Positions 8,122 through 17,626 of a stretch of DNA of 64,000 nt are shown in pieces. How positions within the stretch are numbered: position 1 is the stretch's first letter; the number at the start of each line of letters is the position of its first letter. The DNA is from an uncultured Prevotellaceae bacterium. Lineage in GTDB: Bacteria > Bacteroidota > Bacteroidia > Bacteroidales > Bacteroidaceae. Location: contig CADCBZ010000012.1 in the NCBI GenBank assembly GCA_902799765.1, forward strand, positions 1 to 64,000. The letters run 5' to 3'. The notes under the pieces were generated by a model. That model saw only the letters and a list, made by a program, of their open reading frames with translations. It did not search any database and had not been told where the DNA came from. The position numbers and the translations under genes were made by a program.

Positions 8122-9756
8122 ATGCAAACTTCAGAATATCATATGGACACAAAGTACATTTTCGTGACTGGTGGTGTGGTCTCCTCACTAGGTAAGGGCA
8201 TCATCTCCGCCAGTATCGGCAAACTGTTACAGGCGCGTGGCTATAAGGTCACCATTCAGAAATTCGACCCTTATATCAACATCGACCCGGGAACGCTGAA
8301 CCCCTATGAGCACGGCGAGTGCTACGTGACCGTCGATGGTATGGAGACTGACCTCGACCTGGGCCACTATGAGCGTTTTACAGGCATTCACACCACCCGC
8401 AACAATTCCATCACCACAGGGCGCATCTACAAGACGGTGATCGATCGGGAGCGACATGGCGACTATCTGGGTAAGACCATCCAGGTGGTGCCTCATATCA
8501 CGGATGAGATCAAGCGCAGGATGCTCCGTCAGGATGAGAAGGAGGAACAGTTGGATTTCGTGATTACAGAGGTGGGCGGAACCATCGGTGACATCGAGAG
8601 TGCGCCGTTTATGGAGGCCATCCGACAGTTGCGCTGGCAACTGGGGCGTGATGCCGTGTGTGTGCATCTCACCTACGTGCCTTATCTGAAAGCCGCTGAG
8701 GAGCTGAAAACCAAACCCACCCAGCACTCCGTCAAGGAACTGCAGGGCATGGGTATCCAGCCCGATATCCTCGTCTTACGTACAGAACGCCACCTCGACA
8801 ATGCCTTGCGCATGAAGGTGGCGTCGTTTTGTAATGTCGATCTGGAGTGCGTGGTGCAGAGCGAGGATATGCCCTCGATCTATGAGGTGCCAGTGAGCAT
8901 GCAGCGACAGGGGCTCGATGCCGCCATCCTGCGTAAGATCGGCATCCCTGTGGGAGAGACACCTGCCATGAAACCCTGGCACGACTTCATCCAGAAACAG
9001 CGGAGCGCCTCTCGTGAGGTGCATGTGGCCCTCGTGGGTAAGTACGACCTGCAGGATGCCTATAAGAGTATCCGCGAGAGTCTGAACCTGGCTGGTATCT
9101 ACAATGATGTGAAGACGAAGATACACTTCATCAACAGCGAGAATATCACGGCGCAGAATGTGGCATCCCAACTCAGTGGGATGGCAGGCGTCGTGGTCTG
9201 CCCAGGCTTCGGCACACGAGGCATCGAGGGTAAGATCATCGCTGCAGAATACACGCGTACGCATGATATCCCCACCTTCGGCATATGTCTGGGTATGCAG
9301 ATGATGGTGATCGAGTTTGCCCGTAACGTGTTGGGTTACAAGGATGCCAACAGCAGTGAGATGGACACGCAGACACCACACAACGTCATCGACATGATGG
9401 AGGAGCAGAAGAGCATCACCCAGATGGGTGGTACGATGCGCCTGGGCGCCTATGAGTGCGAGCTGCGCGAAGGCAGTCGCGTTGCTGCCGCCTATGGAAA
9501 GGAAAAGAAGATCATGGAGCGTCATCGCCACCGTTATGAGTTCAATAACGCCTATCAGGAGGAATATGAGCAGAACGGTATGAAGTGCGTGGGTATCAAT
9601 CCTGCTGCCAACCTGGTGGAGATCGTGGAGATCCCAGAGAAGAAGTGGTATATCGGCACCCAGTTCCACCCAGAATATTCGTCAACGGTGCTGCATCCGC
9701 ACCCCTTGTTTATGTCATTCATTAAAGCCTGCATCGATGGAACAGCTGAAGCATGA
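8122..9756 (+). CDS. pyrG: CTP synthase
   Basis: CTP synthase converts UTP to CTP using ATP and glutamine-derived ammonia. The N-terminal amidoligase domain begins KYIFVTGGVVSSLGKG and includes NPYEHGECYVTVDGMETDLDLGHYERF. The C-terminal class I glutaminase has its nucleophile in FGICLGMQM (Cys389 from this start) and the His-Glu pair in QFHPEYSS. Homologues usually begin at MDTKYIFV, which here is ATG 8143, so the true start may be 8143 rather than 8122. The 3' end overlaps the next gene by 20 bp, so the two are translationally coupled. No inactivating change is visible. Confidence 0.96.
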   Translation: MQTSEYHMDTKYIFVTGGVVSSLGKGIISASIGKLLQARGYKVTIQKFDPYINIDPGTLNPYEHGECYVTVDGMETDLDLGHYERFTGIHTTRNNSITTGRIYKTVIDRERHGDYLGKTIQVVPHITDEIKRRMLRQDEKEEQLDFVITEVGGTIGDIESAPFMEAIRQLRWQLGRDAVCVHLTYVPYLKAAEELKTKPTQHSVKELQGMGIQPDILVLRTERHLDNALRMKVASFCNVDLECVVQSEDMPSIYEVPVSMQRQGLDAAILRKIGIPVGETPAMKPWHDFIQKQRSASREVHVALVGKYDLQDAYKSIRESLNLAGIYNDVKTKIHFINSENITAQNVASQLSGMAGVVVCPGFGTRGIEGKIIAAEYTRTHDIPTFGICLGMQMMVIEFARNVLGYKDANSSEMDTQTPHNVIDMMEEQKSITQMGGTMRLGAYECELREGSRVAAAYGKEKKIMERHRHRYEFNNAYQEEYEQNGMKCVGINPAANLVEIVEIPEKKWYIGTQFHPEYSSTVLHPHPLFMSFIKACIDGTAEA

Positions 9757-11476
9757 ATGTGGTGTGGCGATGATTCGCCTGCTGAAGCCCCTGTCGTATT
9801 ATGAACAGAAATACGGCACGTGGCGCTACGGCCTGAACAAGCTCTATCTGATGATGGAGAAGCAGCACAACCGTGGTCAGGAGGGTGCTGGTGTGGCTTG
9901 TGTGAACCTCGACGCCCCTGCTGGTGAGGAGTATATGTTCCGTGAGCGTGCAGAGGGTAAGGATGCCATCACAGAGGTGTTCAAGCACGTCGATAAGTCG
10001 TTTGCAGGACAGCTCTATATGGGTCATCTGCGTTATTCCACCACTGGCAAGAGTGGGCTGCAATACGTGCATCCCTTCCTGCGTCGTAATAACTGGCGCG
10101 CCAAGAACCTCTGTCTGTGTGGAAACTTCAATATGACCAACATCGACGAGGTGTTTCATTTCCTCACGGATCAAGGACAGTCACCCCGTATCTATGGTGA
10201 TTCCTATATCACGCTCGAACTGATGGGGCATCGTCTGGACCGTGAGGTGGAGCGTCTTTACGCTGAGGCGCGTCAGCAAGGCCTGGAGGGCACTGCCATC
10301 ACCCGTTATATCGACGACCATGTGGAGATGGCGAACGTGCTGAAGACCACGATGCCTCATTTCGATGGTGGTTATGTGATGTGTGGTCTCACGGGCTCTG
10401 GTGAGCTCTTTGCCGTGCGCGACCCCTGGGGCATCCGTCCTGCGTTCTACTATCAGGATGACGAGGTGGTGGTGCTGGCCTCAGAGCGCCCAGTGATCCA
10501 GACTACCTTCGATCTGCAGGCAGAGGATATCCAGGAACTCCAGCCTGGTCAGTCGCTGATTGTCCGAAAGAACGGCGAGAGTCATCTGGAACAGATTCTC
10601 GCTGTGCAGAAGCTGTCAGCCTGTTCGTTCGAACGTATCTACTTCAGTCGAGGTTCTGATCGCGACATCTATAACGAGCGCAAACAACTGGGTGAGCAGC
10701 TGTTGCCAGCCATCATGCAGGCCATCGATGGCGATGTGGCTCACACCGTCTTCTCCTATATCCCCAACACGGCCGAGGTGGCCTTCTATGGCATGACGGA
10801 TGGCGTGCGCCGCATGAACCATGAGGTGCGCATCGAAAAGGTGGTGTGGAAGGACATCAAACTGCGTACCTTCATCACGGAGGGCACTGAGCGCAACGAC
10901 CTTGCTGCCCACGTCTATGACATCACCTACGGCTCGTTGGAGCCCTATAAGGATAACCTCGTGATCATCGACGACTCGATCGTGCGAGGCACCACGCTGC
11001 GGGAGAGCATCTTTAAGATACTCGACCGTCTGCATCCCAAGAAGATCGTCATGGTGTCGAGTTCGCCACAGATCCGTTATCCTGACTACTACGGCATCGA
11101 CATGTCACATCTGGAGGAGCTCTGCGCCTTCCGTGCCGCCATTGCCCTGATCAAAGAACGGGGTTTGCAGCGCCTGATAGCCGAGACCTATCGCAAGTGT
11201 AAGACGGCGCCTACGGCTGCCAATCACGTGCGAACCATCTATGAGGCTTTCAGTGTCGATGAGATCAACCGTAAGATTGTGGAGATGCTGTGTCCTGAGG
11301 GGATGCAGGCACCCATCGAACTGGTGTATCAGAGCATTGAGGGCTTGCACGAGGCTTGTCCTCGTCATCCTGGCGACTGGTACTTCACAGGTCATTATCC
11401 CACGCCAGGCGGTATCCGTCTCTGTAACGAGGCTTTTGTGAATTATGTAGAGAAAGTATTGAAATTACAACTATAA
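9737..11476 (+). CDS. Amidophosphoribosyltransferase-like protein (class II glutaminase plus PRTase)
   Basis: The 579-residue protein has an N-terminal Ntn glutaminase whose nucleophile is Cys8 after a seven-residue propeptide (MEQLKHECGV), with QHNRGQEGAG, GHLRYSTTG and GNFNM. A C-terminal phosphoribosyltransferase domain carries the PRPP loop NLVIIDDSIVRGTT. These are the PurF domains for the first step of purine synthesis. It is longer and more divergent than canonical PurF, and as I recall Bacteroidetes carry this as a second, uncharacterised paralogue. It overlaps pyrG by 20 bp and precedes asnB by 22 bp, so three glutamine amidotransferases form a run. Confidence 0.85.
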   Translation: MEQLKHECGVAMIRLLKPLSYYEQKYGTWRYGLNKLYLMMEKQHNRGQEGAGVACVNLDAPAGEEYMFRERAEGKDAITEVFKHVDKSFAGQLYMGHLRYSTTGKSGLQYVHPFLRRNNWRAKNLCLCGNFNMTNIDEVFHFLTDQGQSPRIYGDSYITLELMGHRLDREVERLYAEARQQGLEGTAITRYIDDHVEMANVLKTTMPHFDGGYVMCGLTGSGELFAVRDPWGIRPAFYYQDDEVVVLASERPVIQTTFDLQAEDIQELQPGQSLIVRKNGESHLEQILAVQKLSACSFERIYFSRGSDRDIYNERKQLGEQLLPAIMQAIDGDVAHTVFSYIPNTAEVAFYGMTDGVRRMNHEVRIEKVVWKDIKLRTFITEGTERNDLAAHVYDITYGSLEPYKDNLVIIDDSIVRGTTLRESIFKILDRLHPKKIVMVSSSPQIRYPDYYGIDMSHLEELCAFRAAIALIKERGLQRLIAETYRKCKTAPTAANHVRTIYEAFSVDEINRKIVEMLCPEGMQAPIELVYQSIEGLHEACPRHPGDWYFTGHYPTPGGIRLCNEAFVNYVEKVLKLQL

Positions 11477-11498
11477 ACGATAAAGAAAGGACAGAAAT

Positions 11499-13163
11499 AT
11501 GTGTGGAATCGTAGCGATATTAAATGTAAAGGAGCAGACACACGAGTTGCGTGAACAGGCGTTGAAGATGAGTCAGAAGATCCGTCATCGCGGCCCAGAC
11601 TGGAGTGGTATCTACTGTGGTGGCTCAGCCATCCTTGCCCACGAACGACTGAGTATCGTGGATCCTGAGAGTGGGGGACAGCCCTTGTTCTCACCTGACC
11701 GCCAGCAGATATTAGCCGTGAATGGCGAGATCTACAACCATCAGGAGATTCGTCGCCGCTATGCAGGTCAGTATGAGTTCCAGACGGGTTCTGACTGTGA
11801 GGTGATCCTCGCCCTCTATCGTGAGAAGGGCATCCACTTCCTCGAAGACCTCAGCGGCATATTCGCCTTTGTGCTCTATGATGAGGCGCGCAATGAGTTC
11901 CTGATAGCCCGTGATCCCATTGGTGTGATTCCCCTCTATATAGGCTATGACAGCGACGGTAAGGTGCTTGTAGCCTCAGAGTTGAAGGCGCTCGAAGGTC
12001 AGTGCGACCACTATGAGCCCTTCCTGCCAGGCCACTACTATTGGAGCCGTGAGCCAGGCATGAAACGTTACTATCAGCGCGACTGGTTCGACTATGATGC
12101 CGTGAAGGATAATCCTGCCAGTGTGGAGGCTATCCACGATGCCCTGGAGGACGCCGTGAAGCGCCAGCTGATGAGTGATGTGCCTTATGGTGTGCTGCTC
12201 TCTGGTGGTCTCGACTCATCTGTCATCTCTGCCATCGCTGAGAAATACTCTGAGATGCGTATCGAGGACGACTCCAAGACGAAGGCCTACTGGCCCCGTC
12301 TGCACTCCTTTGCCGTTGGCTTGAAGGGGGCCCCCGATCTCGCCAAGGCGAAGCTCGTGGCTGATCATATTGGCACCGTGCACCACGAGATCAACTATAC
12401 CATTCAGGAGGGACTGGATGCAATCCGCGATGTGATCTATTTCATCGAGACCTACGATGTCACCACCGTACGTGCCTCTACCCCCATGTATCTGTTGGCG
12501 CGTGTCATCAAGTCGATGGGTATCAAGATGGTACTCTCAGGCGAGGGTGCTGACGAGATCTTCGGAGGCTATCTCTACTTCCACAAGGCCCCATCGGCTA
12601 AGGACTTCCACGAGGAGACCGTTCGCAAACTCTCCAAACTGCACCTCTACGACTGTCTGCGTGCTAACAAGAGTCTGTCGGCATGGGGTGTGGAGGGTCG
12701 TGTGCCCTTCCTCGATAAGGAGTTCCTCGATGTGGCGATGCGCACCAATCCTGAGGCCAAGATGTGTCCTGGCACCACCATTGAGAAGAAGATTGTGCGT
12801 GAGGCCTTTGCGGATATGTTGCCTGAGGCTGTCGCCTGGCGCCAGAAGGAGCAGTTTAGCGATGGTGTGGGCTACTCTTGGATCGACACCTTGAAGCAGA
12901 TTACGGCTGAGGCTGTCAGCGACGAGCAGATGGCACATGCTGCAGAGCGATTCCCCATCAACCCACCAAAGAACAAGGAGGAGTATTACTATCGCTCGAT
13001 CTTCGCTGAGCATTTCCCCTCAGCCTCTGCTGCCCTCAGCGTTCCCAGTGAGGCAAGCGTAGCCTGCAGCACCTCCATCGCACTCGAATGGGATGCCGCC
13101 TTCAAAAACATGAACGACCCCTCAGGTAGAGCCGTCAAAGGCGTGCATGAGCAGGCTTATTGA
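11499..13163 (+). CDS. asnB: Asparagine synthetase B (glutamine-hydrolysing)
   Basis: The 554-residue enzyme makes asparagine from aspartate, ATP and glutamine. Mature Cys2 (MCGIVAIL) is the glutaminase nucleophile, with KIRHRGPDWSG and NGEIYNH in the N-terminal domain. The synthetase domain shows the PP-loop SGGLDSS at about 235-241, and later GEGADEIFGGY and EGRVPFLDKEF. The length is typical of AsnB. It is the last gene of the pyrG run; its stop codon directly abuts the stop of the convergent gene, leaving no intergenic base. Confidence 0.96.
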   Translation: MCGIVAILNVKEQTHELREQALKMSQKIRHRGPDWSGIYCGGSAILAHERLSIVDPESGGQPLFSPDRQQILAVNGEIYNHQEIRRRYAGQYEFQTGSDCEVILALYREKGIHFLEDLSGIFAFVLYDEARNEFLIARDPIGVIPLYIGYDSDGKVLVASELKALEGQCDHYEPFLPGHYYWSREPGMKRYYQRDWFDYDAVKDNPASVEAIHDALEDAVKRQLMSDVPYGVLLSGGLDSSVISAIAEKYSEMRIEDDSKTKAYWPRLHSFAVGLKGAPDLAKAKLVADHIGTVHHEINYTIQEGLDAIRDVIYFIETYDVTTVRASTPMYLLARVIKSMGIKMVLSGEGADEIFGGYLYFHKAPSAKDFHEETVRKLSKLHLYDCLRANKSLSAWGVEGRVPFLDKEFLDVAMRTNPEAKMCPGTTIEKKIVREAFADMLPEAVAWRQKEQFSDGVGYSWIDTLKQITAEAVSDEQMAHAAERFPINPPKNKEEYYYRSIFAEHFPSASAALSVPSEASVACSTSIALEWDAAFKNMNDPSGRAVKGVHEQAY

Positions 13164-13688
13164 CTATTCGCCTTTCAGGTAGAAGGTGTAGTTCTCACCA
13201 TCTGTGTCTTTGATCGTGAGCTCGCCCTCGTCGGTGCAGGAGACAATCTCCAGCTCACCTTTAAACATGATGGTCTTGCACATCTCCTCTTTCTGACTAT
13301 CAAAGGCTTTGTCCAACAGCTCCTTCACAGTGTTCTCCATGCTGGGAGCCTGTTTGATGAGCTCTTTGACCTTGTCGGTATATTCGGTCTTCATCACCTG
13401 GTATTCAGCTTGGCTGGCATCATAGGTCACGGTGAGTTTGTTGCCTTCTAGCTTGAACGGGGCAGGGGGTGTGGCAACAATCACGCCTACAAGGCCGACC
13501 CCTTCGACATTCGACTCGCCATACACGGCCTGTGTCAGTTCGTTGCCTTCGAACAGAAAGATGAGCGTCGTAGATTCGCCCTCATCCGACAGATCGGTTA
13601 CCCAACGACCTTCCAAGTTATAGTCCTGGGCACTCAAACTCAACACGCTGCACAGCAGTACGGTCAGCATACAAATAAACTTTTTCAT
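13164..13688 (-). CDS. Secreted lipocalin-like hypothetical protein
   Basis: The 174-residue protein has a signal peptide (MKKFICMLTVLLCSVLSLSAQ). A short beta-rich body follows (LEGRWVTDLSDEGESTTLIFLFEGNELT...), where the GxW near the start recalls lipocalin-like families, and a helical stretch (about 95-140) ends in ITIKDTDGENYTFYLKGE-like strands. I do not recognise a specific family and assign no function. It is convergent with asnB and has no obvious partner; the zinc-ribbon gene upstream is on the same strand 40 bp away. Confidence 0.7.
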   Translation of the reverse strand: MKKFICMLTVLLCSVLSLSAQDYNLEGRWVTDLSDEGESTTLIFLFEGNELTQAVYGESNVEGVGLVGVIVATPPAPFKLEGNKLTVTYDASQAEYQVMKTEYTDKVKELIKQAPSMENTVKELLDKAFDSQKEEMCKTIMFKGELEIVSCTDEGELTIKDTDGENYTFYLKGE

Positions 13689-13727
13689 AACGGTTAGTGA
13701 TTAATGGGTTTATAAATAAAAAATAAA

Positions 13728-14021
13728 CTACGTCCAGAATTCTTTATCGTCCGTGGGTTGCATGTCGCCTTGGCATTTGGGGCAGGTATGTTTGTCCCAG
13801 GGGCGGATATTGGCGCTGCCACAGTTGAGGCACAGACGCCCTGCCTCGCTGCGGAAGGAGGGGGCGACATCGCCGATGATCCCACCTACGACGATGTTCT
13901 GAATCGTCTTGCAGTCAGGACAACTCATGGGTGAGATCTGTTGACGGAAGAGGCCTTGCCCCTCGTAAACCTCAGCTTCATAACCACATGAAGTACAACG
14001 ATATTTCAGTTTCCAAGCCAT
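13728..14021 (-). CDS. Small zinc-ribbon protein
   Basis: This 97-residue protein contains four CxxC pairs (CTSC, CPDC, CLNC, CPKC), enough for two zinc ribbons, one at each end. The middle holds a hydrophobic IVVGGIIGDV stretch. No catalytic domain is visible, so it is probably a nucleic-acid- or protein-binding zinc protein. A -7 box at 14032-14039 puts its start site only about 7 nt from the ATG. The function is unknown. Confidence 0.75.
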   Translation of the reverse strand: MAWKLKYRCTSCGYEAEVYEGQGLFRQQISPMSCPDCKTIQNIVVGGIIGDVAPSFRSEAGRLCLNCGSANIRPWDKHTCPKCQGDMQPTDDKEFWT

Positions 14022-14031
14022 AATCTTGCTG

Positions 14032-14100
14032 CAAAGATAGCTAAATTTTGTTGATTTATCGATTTTATGACGTGATTTCTGAAAACTTTTTTTATTTTTG
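14032..14100. promoter_or_regulatory. Divergent promoters for the zinc-ribbon and phosphatase genes
   Basis: TATCTTTG on the minus strand (14032-14039) faces left toward the zinc-ribbon gene. TATTTTTG on the plus strand (14093-14100) faces right toward the phosphatase. Neither has a convincing -33 TTTG. Confidence 0.55.
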
Positions 14101-14119
14101 CAAGCAGAATCAAAACTAA

Positions 14120-15388
14120 ATGATCATGAAGAAACTGATTGCAACCTTTATGTTAGGACTCCTGACGATCAGCGCAGGTGCCCAGAGAATCGATGTGAAC
14201 GAAGTGTTGAAGGCGTGCCCGAAGAAGGCTTACGGCAACGATTGTCCTTACCAGTTTGAGGATGTGACGCTGACGAAGGCGCCTGATGGTTACAAACCTT
14301 TCTATATCAGCCACTATTCTCGTCATGGCTCGCGTTATTACTGGAACAGTCAGTTGTACGTGGACCTGGACACTTTGTTGACAAAGGCGCACGATCGTCA
14401 GCAGCTGACAGCTGAGGGAGAGGCGTTCTATACGCGTTTTGAAGCTGTGAAGGACGAGCTGATGACGGGTTGGAGCGAACTGACGCAACTCGGCTGGGAA
14501 CAGCATCAGGGCATTGCTAGGACGATGTATAATGCGTTTCCAGAGGTGTTTGAGAAGGGTGGCAACGTGTTGGCCATCGCATCGCTCTCTGGGCGTTGTG
14601 TGCTGAGTATGTCGGCCTTCTGTCAGGAGTTGACGCAGTGTAATCCGAAGATAGAGATCAGGGAGCAGTCGTCGCGCTTCACAGTGGATAATGTGGTGCC
14701 GATTGACGAGCGTAATCCTGTGAAGCATAACTTCCCCAAGGCCCATCCGCGTTATGAGTTCAACATGGATCAGTTCAAGAGCAACGACTCATTGAGTCAG
14801 GTGGTGCTGAACCGTGTGTTTACCAGTACGGACGGCTTAGGGCCTATGTGGCGCATGGGTGAGGATCTGATCAACCTCTACACCTCGCTGCCAAGTATCA
14901 ACCATGAGGGACTGATGGGCAACATTGTGAAGGATGAGGAGATGATAGCCCGTTGGGAGCAGTCGAACTTAGGGTCGTATTCCTGGGTGTTCGACAACAA
15001 GTATTATATGATCCCCATTCTGCAGGATATCATGAAGAAAGCCAATGCTGTGATTGACGGCAGTAGCGACCGTGTGGCTGACCTCAGATTCGGCCACGAT
15101 ACGTGTATTGGTCCGTTGACGGTGCTGCTGGGCATCAACGGTGCTGACCTCGATCCTGTGGATCCCTACGAGGTGAAGTATTGCTACCAGAATTTCCAGA
15201 CCTGTATGGCTTCTAATATCCAGCTGGTGTTCTATCGTGGCGATGCGGGCCAGGATGTGCTGGTGAAGTGCCTGCTCAACGGTAAGGAGGCCAAACTGCC
15301 AGTGCCCACCGATAATGCTCCTTATTATCGATGGGCAGACTTCTGCAGTTATTATAATGCGGTGATAGAATCAGCGAATAAACAGTAA
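14120..15388 (+). CDS. Secreted histidine-type phosphatase (phytase/MINPP-like)
   Basis: The 422-residue protein has a signal peptide (KKLIATFMLGLLTISAGAQ) and the clade 2 histidine phosphatase signature ISHYSRHGSRYY, with RHGSR at 68-72 giving the phospho-His. The C-terminal FGHDTCI (His326, Asp327) is the acid/base pair. Members release phosphate from inositol phosphates or other phosphomonoesters in the periplasm or at the surface, and the substrate here is not decided. The protein starts at ATG 14120 or 14126. Its last 18 bp overlap the convergent glnN stop region. Confidence 0.87.
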   Translation: MIMKKLIATFMLGLLTISAGAQRIDVNEVLKACPKKAYGNDCPYQFEDVTLTKAPDGYKPFYISHYSRHGSRYYWNSQLYVDLDTLLTKAHDRQQLTAEGEAFYTRFEAVKDELMTGWSELTQLGWEQHQGIARTMYNAFPEVFEKGGNVLAIASLSGRCVLSMSAFCQELTQCNPKIEIREQSSRFTVDNVVPIDERNPVKHNFPKAHPRYEFNMDQFKSNDSLSQVVLNRVFTSTDGLGPMWRMGEDLINLYTSLPSINHEGLMGNIVKDEEMIARWEQSNLGSYSWVFDNKYYMIPILQDIMKKANAVIDGSSDRVADLRFGHDTCIGPLTVLLGINGADLDPVDPYEVKYCYQNFQTCMASNIQLVFYRGDAGQDVLVKCLLNGKEAKLPVPTDNAPYYRWADFCSYYNAVIESANKQ

Positions 15389-17572
15389 TTCGCGATACTT
15401 AGGCAGCGACCAGAGACCATCTTCGACAATCATCTCAAGATGGTCGATCTCTGAACGGATGGCATCCATCTTCGGACAGACAGTGTCGTGATAGGCGATG
15501 GCGCGCTCATGGATGCTCTGGATGCGATTAGCGACTCGACGGGCATCTGTGAGTTCTTCTACGAACTGTTCGATGCGCTCTGTGCGCTCAGCAATCTCCT
15601 GAATCAGTTTCATGTTACGAGCTGAGAGACGGTTGGCCTGATCTTCTGGGAATACGGCCTTCATACCCTGTACGTTCTTGATGAGCTGCGACTGGTAGTG
15701 GGTGGAGACGGGGATGATGTGATTCATCGACAGGTCGCCCATGACGCGTGCTTCAATTTGTACGGTTTTTACATATGTTTCCCATTTCACCTCATTACGG
15801 GCTTCGAGTTCCTTGCGGTTCATCACCTTGGTGGCTTCGAACATCTGTACGCTAGAGTCGTCGAGGTAGTGCTCGATGATCTTCGGACATGACTTCTCTA
15901 CGTCGAGACCACGACTGGCAGCCTCTCTCACCCATACCTCGCTATAACCGTTGCCATCGAAACGGATGGGCTTACAGGTCTTGATGTCGTCGCGCAGCAC
16001 ATCGAGGATGGCTGACACCTTACTGTCGCCCTTGGCGATCTTTACATCCACACGCTGTTTAAAATTTTGCAGGGCTTCCGCCATCGCTGAGTTCAGCGCA
16101 ATCATTGCTGAGGCGCAGTTGGCTGAAGAACCTGGGGCACGGAACTCGAAACGGTTACCTGTGAAGGCAAAGGGAGAGGTGCGGTTGCGATCTGTATTGT
16201 CGATGATGAGGTCAGGGATCTGTGGAATATCAATCTCCATACCCTGCTTTCCTTTCAGATTGAAGAGGTCGTCCTTATCAGAGAGTTCGATGTGGTCTAA
16301 GAGCTCAGTGAGTTGCTTACCCAGGAACGAGCTGATGATGGCGGGAGGTGCCTCGTTGCCACCCAGACGATGGGCGTTTGTGGCACTGACAATCGAGGCC
16401 TTCAGCAGACCGTTATGACGATAGACAGCCATGAGCGTCTCGACGATGAAGGTGACGAAACGCAGGTTTTCCTCAGGTGTCTTACCTGGGGCGTGGAGCA
16501 GGGTAGAGCCCTCACCCTGAGCAGCCGTGAGACTCCAGTTGTTATGCTTACCAGAACCATTGATGCCATCGAAGGGCTTTTCGTGAAGCAGCACACGGAA
16601 ACCGTGGTTGCGAGCCACGCGCTTCATCAGTGACATGAGCAGCATGTTATGATCGACGGCCAGGTTGCACTCCTCGTAGATGGGGGCAAGTTCAAACTGA
16701 TTCGGAGCCACCTCATTGTGACGTGTCTTACAAGGGATGGCGAGTTCGAGGGCCTGGATCTCCAAGTCCTTCATAAAGGCCTGCACACGATCAGGGATGG
16801 TGCCAAAGTAGTGGTCGTCCATCTGCTGGTTCTTCGCGCTCTCATGGCCCATCAGCGTGCGTCCTGTCATCAACAGGTCAGGACGGGCAGAATAGAGACC
16901 TTCATCCACCAGAAAATACTCCTGTTCCCAACCCAGATTCACCTGTACCTTCTTCACATTGTCATAGAAGTAGCCACATACATCCTCTGCCGCCTTGGTG
17001 ACGGCACGGATGGAACGGAGGAGAGGGGCCTTGTAGTCGAGGGCCTCACCTGTATAGGCGATGAAGATGGTGGGGATACACAGCGTGTCGTCGATGATGA
17101 AGACGGGCGATGTGGGATCCCAGGCTGAATAGCCACGAGCTTCGAAAGTGTTGCGGATACCACCGTTGGGGAAAGAAGAAGCATCCGGCTCCTGTTGTAC
17201 GAGCAGCTTGCCATCGAAATTCTCCATCATTCCACCCTTGCCGTCGTGCTCCACGAAGGCGTCGTGCTTCTCGGCTGTACCCTCTGTCAGGGGCTGGAAC
17301 CAGTGTGTATAATGGGTGGCCCCCATCTCTTGAGCCCATTTCTTCATGCCTTCTGCCACGGCATCTGCGATAGAGCGGTCGAGACTGGCGCCATTCTCCA
17401 TCACGTCGATCATTTTTCGATACACCTCAGAAGGGAGGTACTTGAACATTTTCTGACGGTTGAAAACGTACTTTCCGAAGTACTCGGAGGGTCGCTCATT
17501 AGGTGTTGGCACCTCAAGGGCCTTCTTCTTAAAGGCCTCTTCTACGACCTGAAATCTAAGTTGGTTACTCAT
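15371..17572 (-). CDS. glnN: Glutamine synthetase type III
   Basis: The 733-residue enzyme is the large GSIII form typical of Bacteroidetes. It forms glutamine from glutamate, ammonium and ATP. Visible signatures are THYTHWFQPLTEGTAEKHDAF, VNLGWEQEYFLVD, CKTRHNEVAPNQFELAPI and KPFDGINGSGKHNNWSL, and the catalytic residues appear intact. The length fits GSIII (about 700-730). With GltB it would form the GS-GOGAT ammonium cycle. No P-II-like partner is adjacent. The gene ends 18 bp inside the convergent phosphatase gene. Confidence 0.97.
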   Translation of the reverse strand: MSNQLRFQVVEEAFKKKALEVPTPNERPSEYFGKYVFNRQKMFKYLPSEVYRKMIDVMENGASLDRSIADAVAEGMKKWAQEMGATHYTHWFQPLTEGTAEKHDAFVEHDGKGGMMENFDGKLLVQQEPDASSFPNGGIRNTFEARGYSAWDPTSPVFIIDDTLCIPTIFIAYTGEALDYKAPLLRSIRAVTKAAEDVCGYFYDNVKKVQVNLGWEQEYFLVDEGLYSARPDLLMTGRTLMGHESAKNQQMDDHYFGTIPDRVQAFMKDLEIQALELAIPCKTRHNEVAPNQFELAPIYEECNLAVDHNMLLMSLMKRVARNHGFRVLLHEKPFDGINGSGKHNNWSLTAAQGEGSTLLHAPGKTPEENLRFVTFIVETLMAVYRHNGLLKASIVSATNAHRLGGNEAPPAIISSFLGKQLTELLDHIELSDKDDLFNLKGKQGMEIDIPQIPDLIIDNTDRNRTSPFAFTGNRFEFRAPGSSANCASAMIALNSAMAEALQNFKQRVDVKIAKGDSKVSAILDVLRDDIKTCKPIRFDGNGYSEVWVREAASRGLDVEKSCPKIIEHYLDDSSVQMFEATKVMNRKELEARNEVKWETYVKTVQIEARVMGDLSMNHIIPVSTHYQSQLIKNVQGMKAVFPEDQANRLSARNMKLIQEIAERTERIEQFVEELTDARRVANRIQSIHERAIAYHDTVCPKMDAIRSEIDHLEMIVEDGLWSLPKYRELLFIR

Positions 17573-17626
17573 TATTTTATGGTTTGTTTGAAGTTTGCCA
17601 ATGTTTAATGTTTAATCTTTAATTTT

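Noticed and set aside
8776..9669. Long antisense frame (297 codons) within pyrG
   Set aside because: It is a shadow of conserved pyrG coding sequence; the protein is a low-complexity Leu/His-rich translation without motifs.
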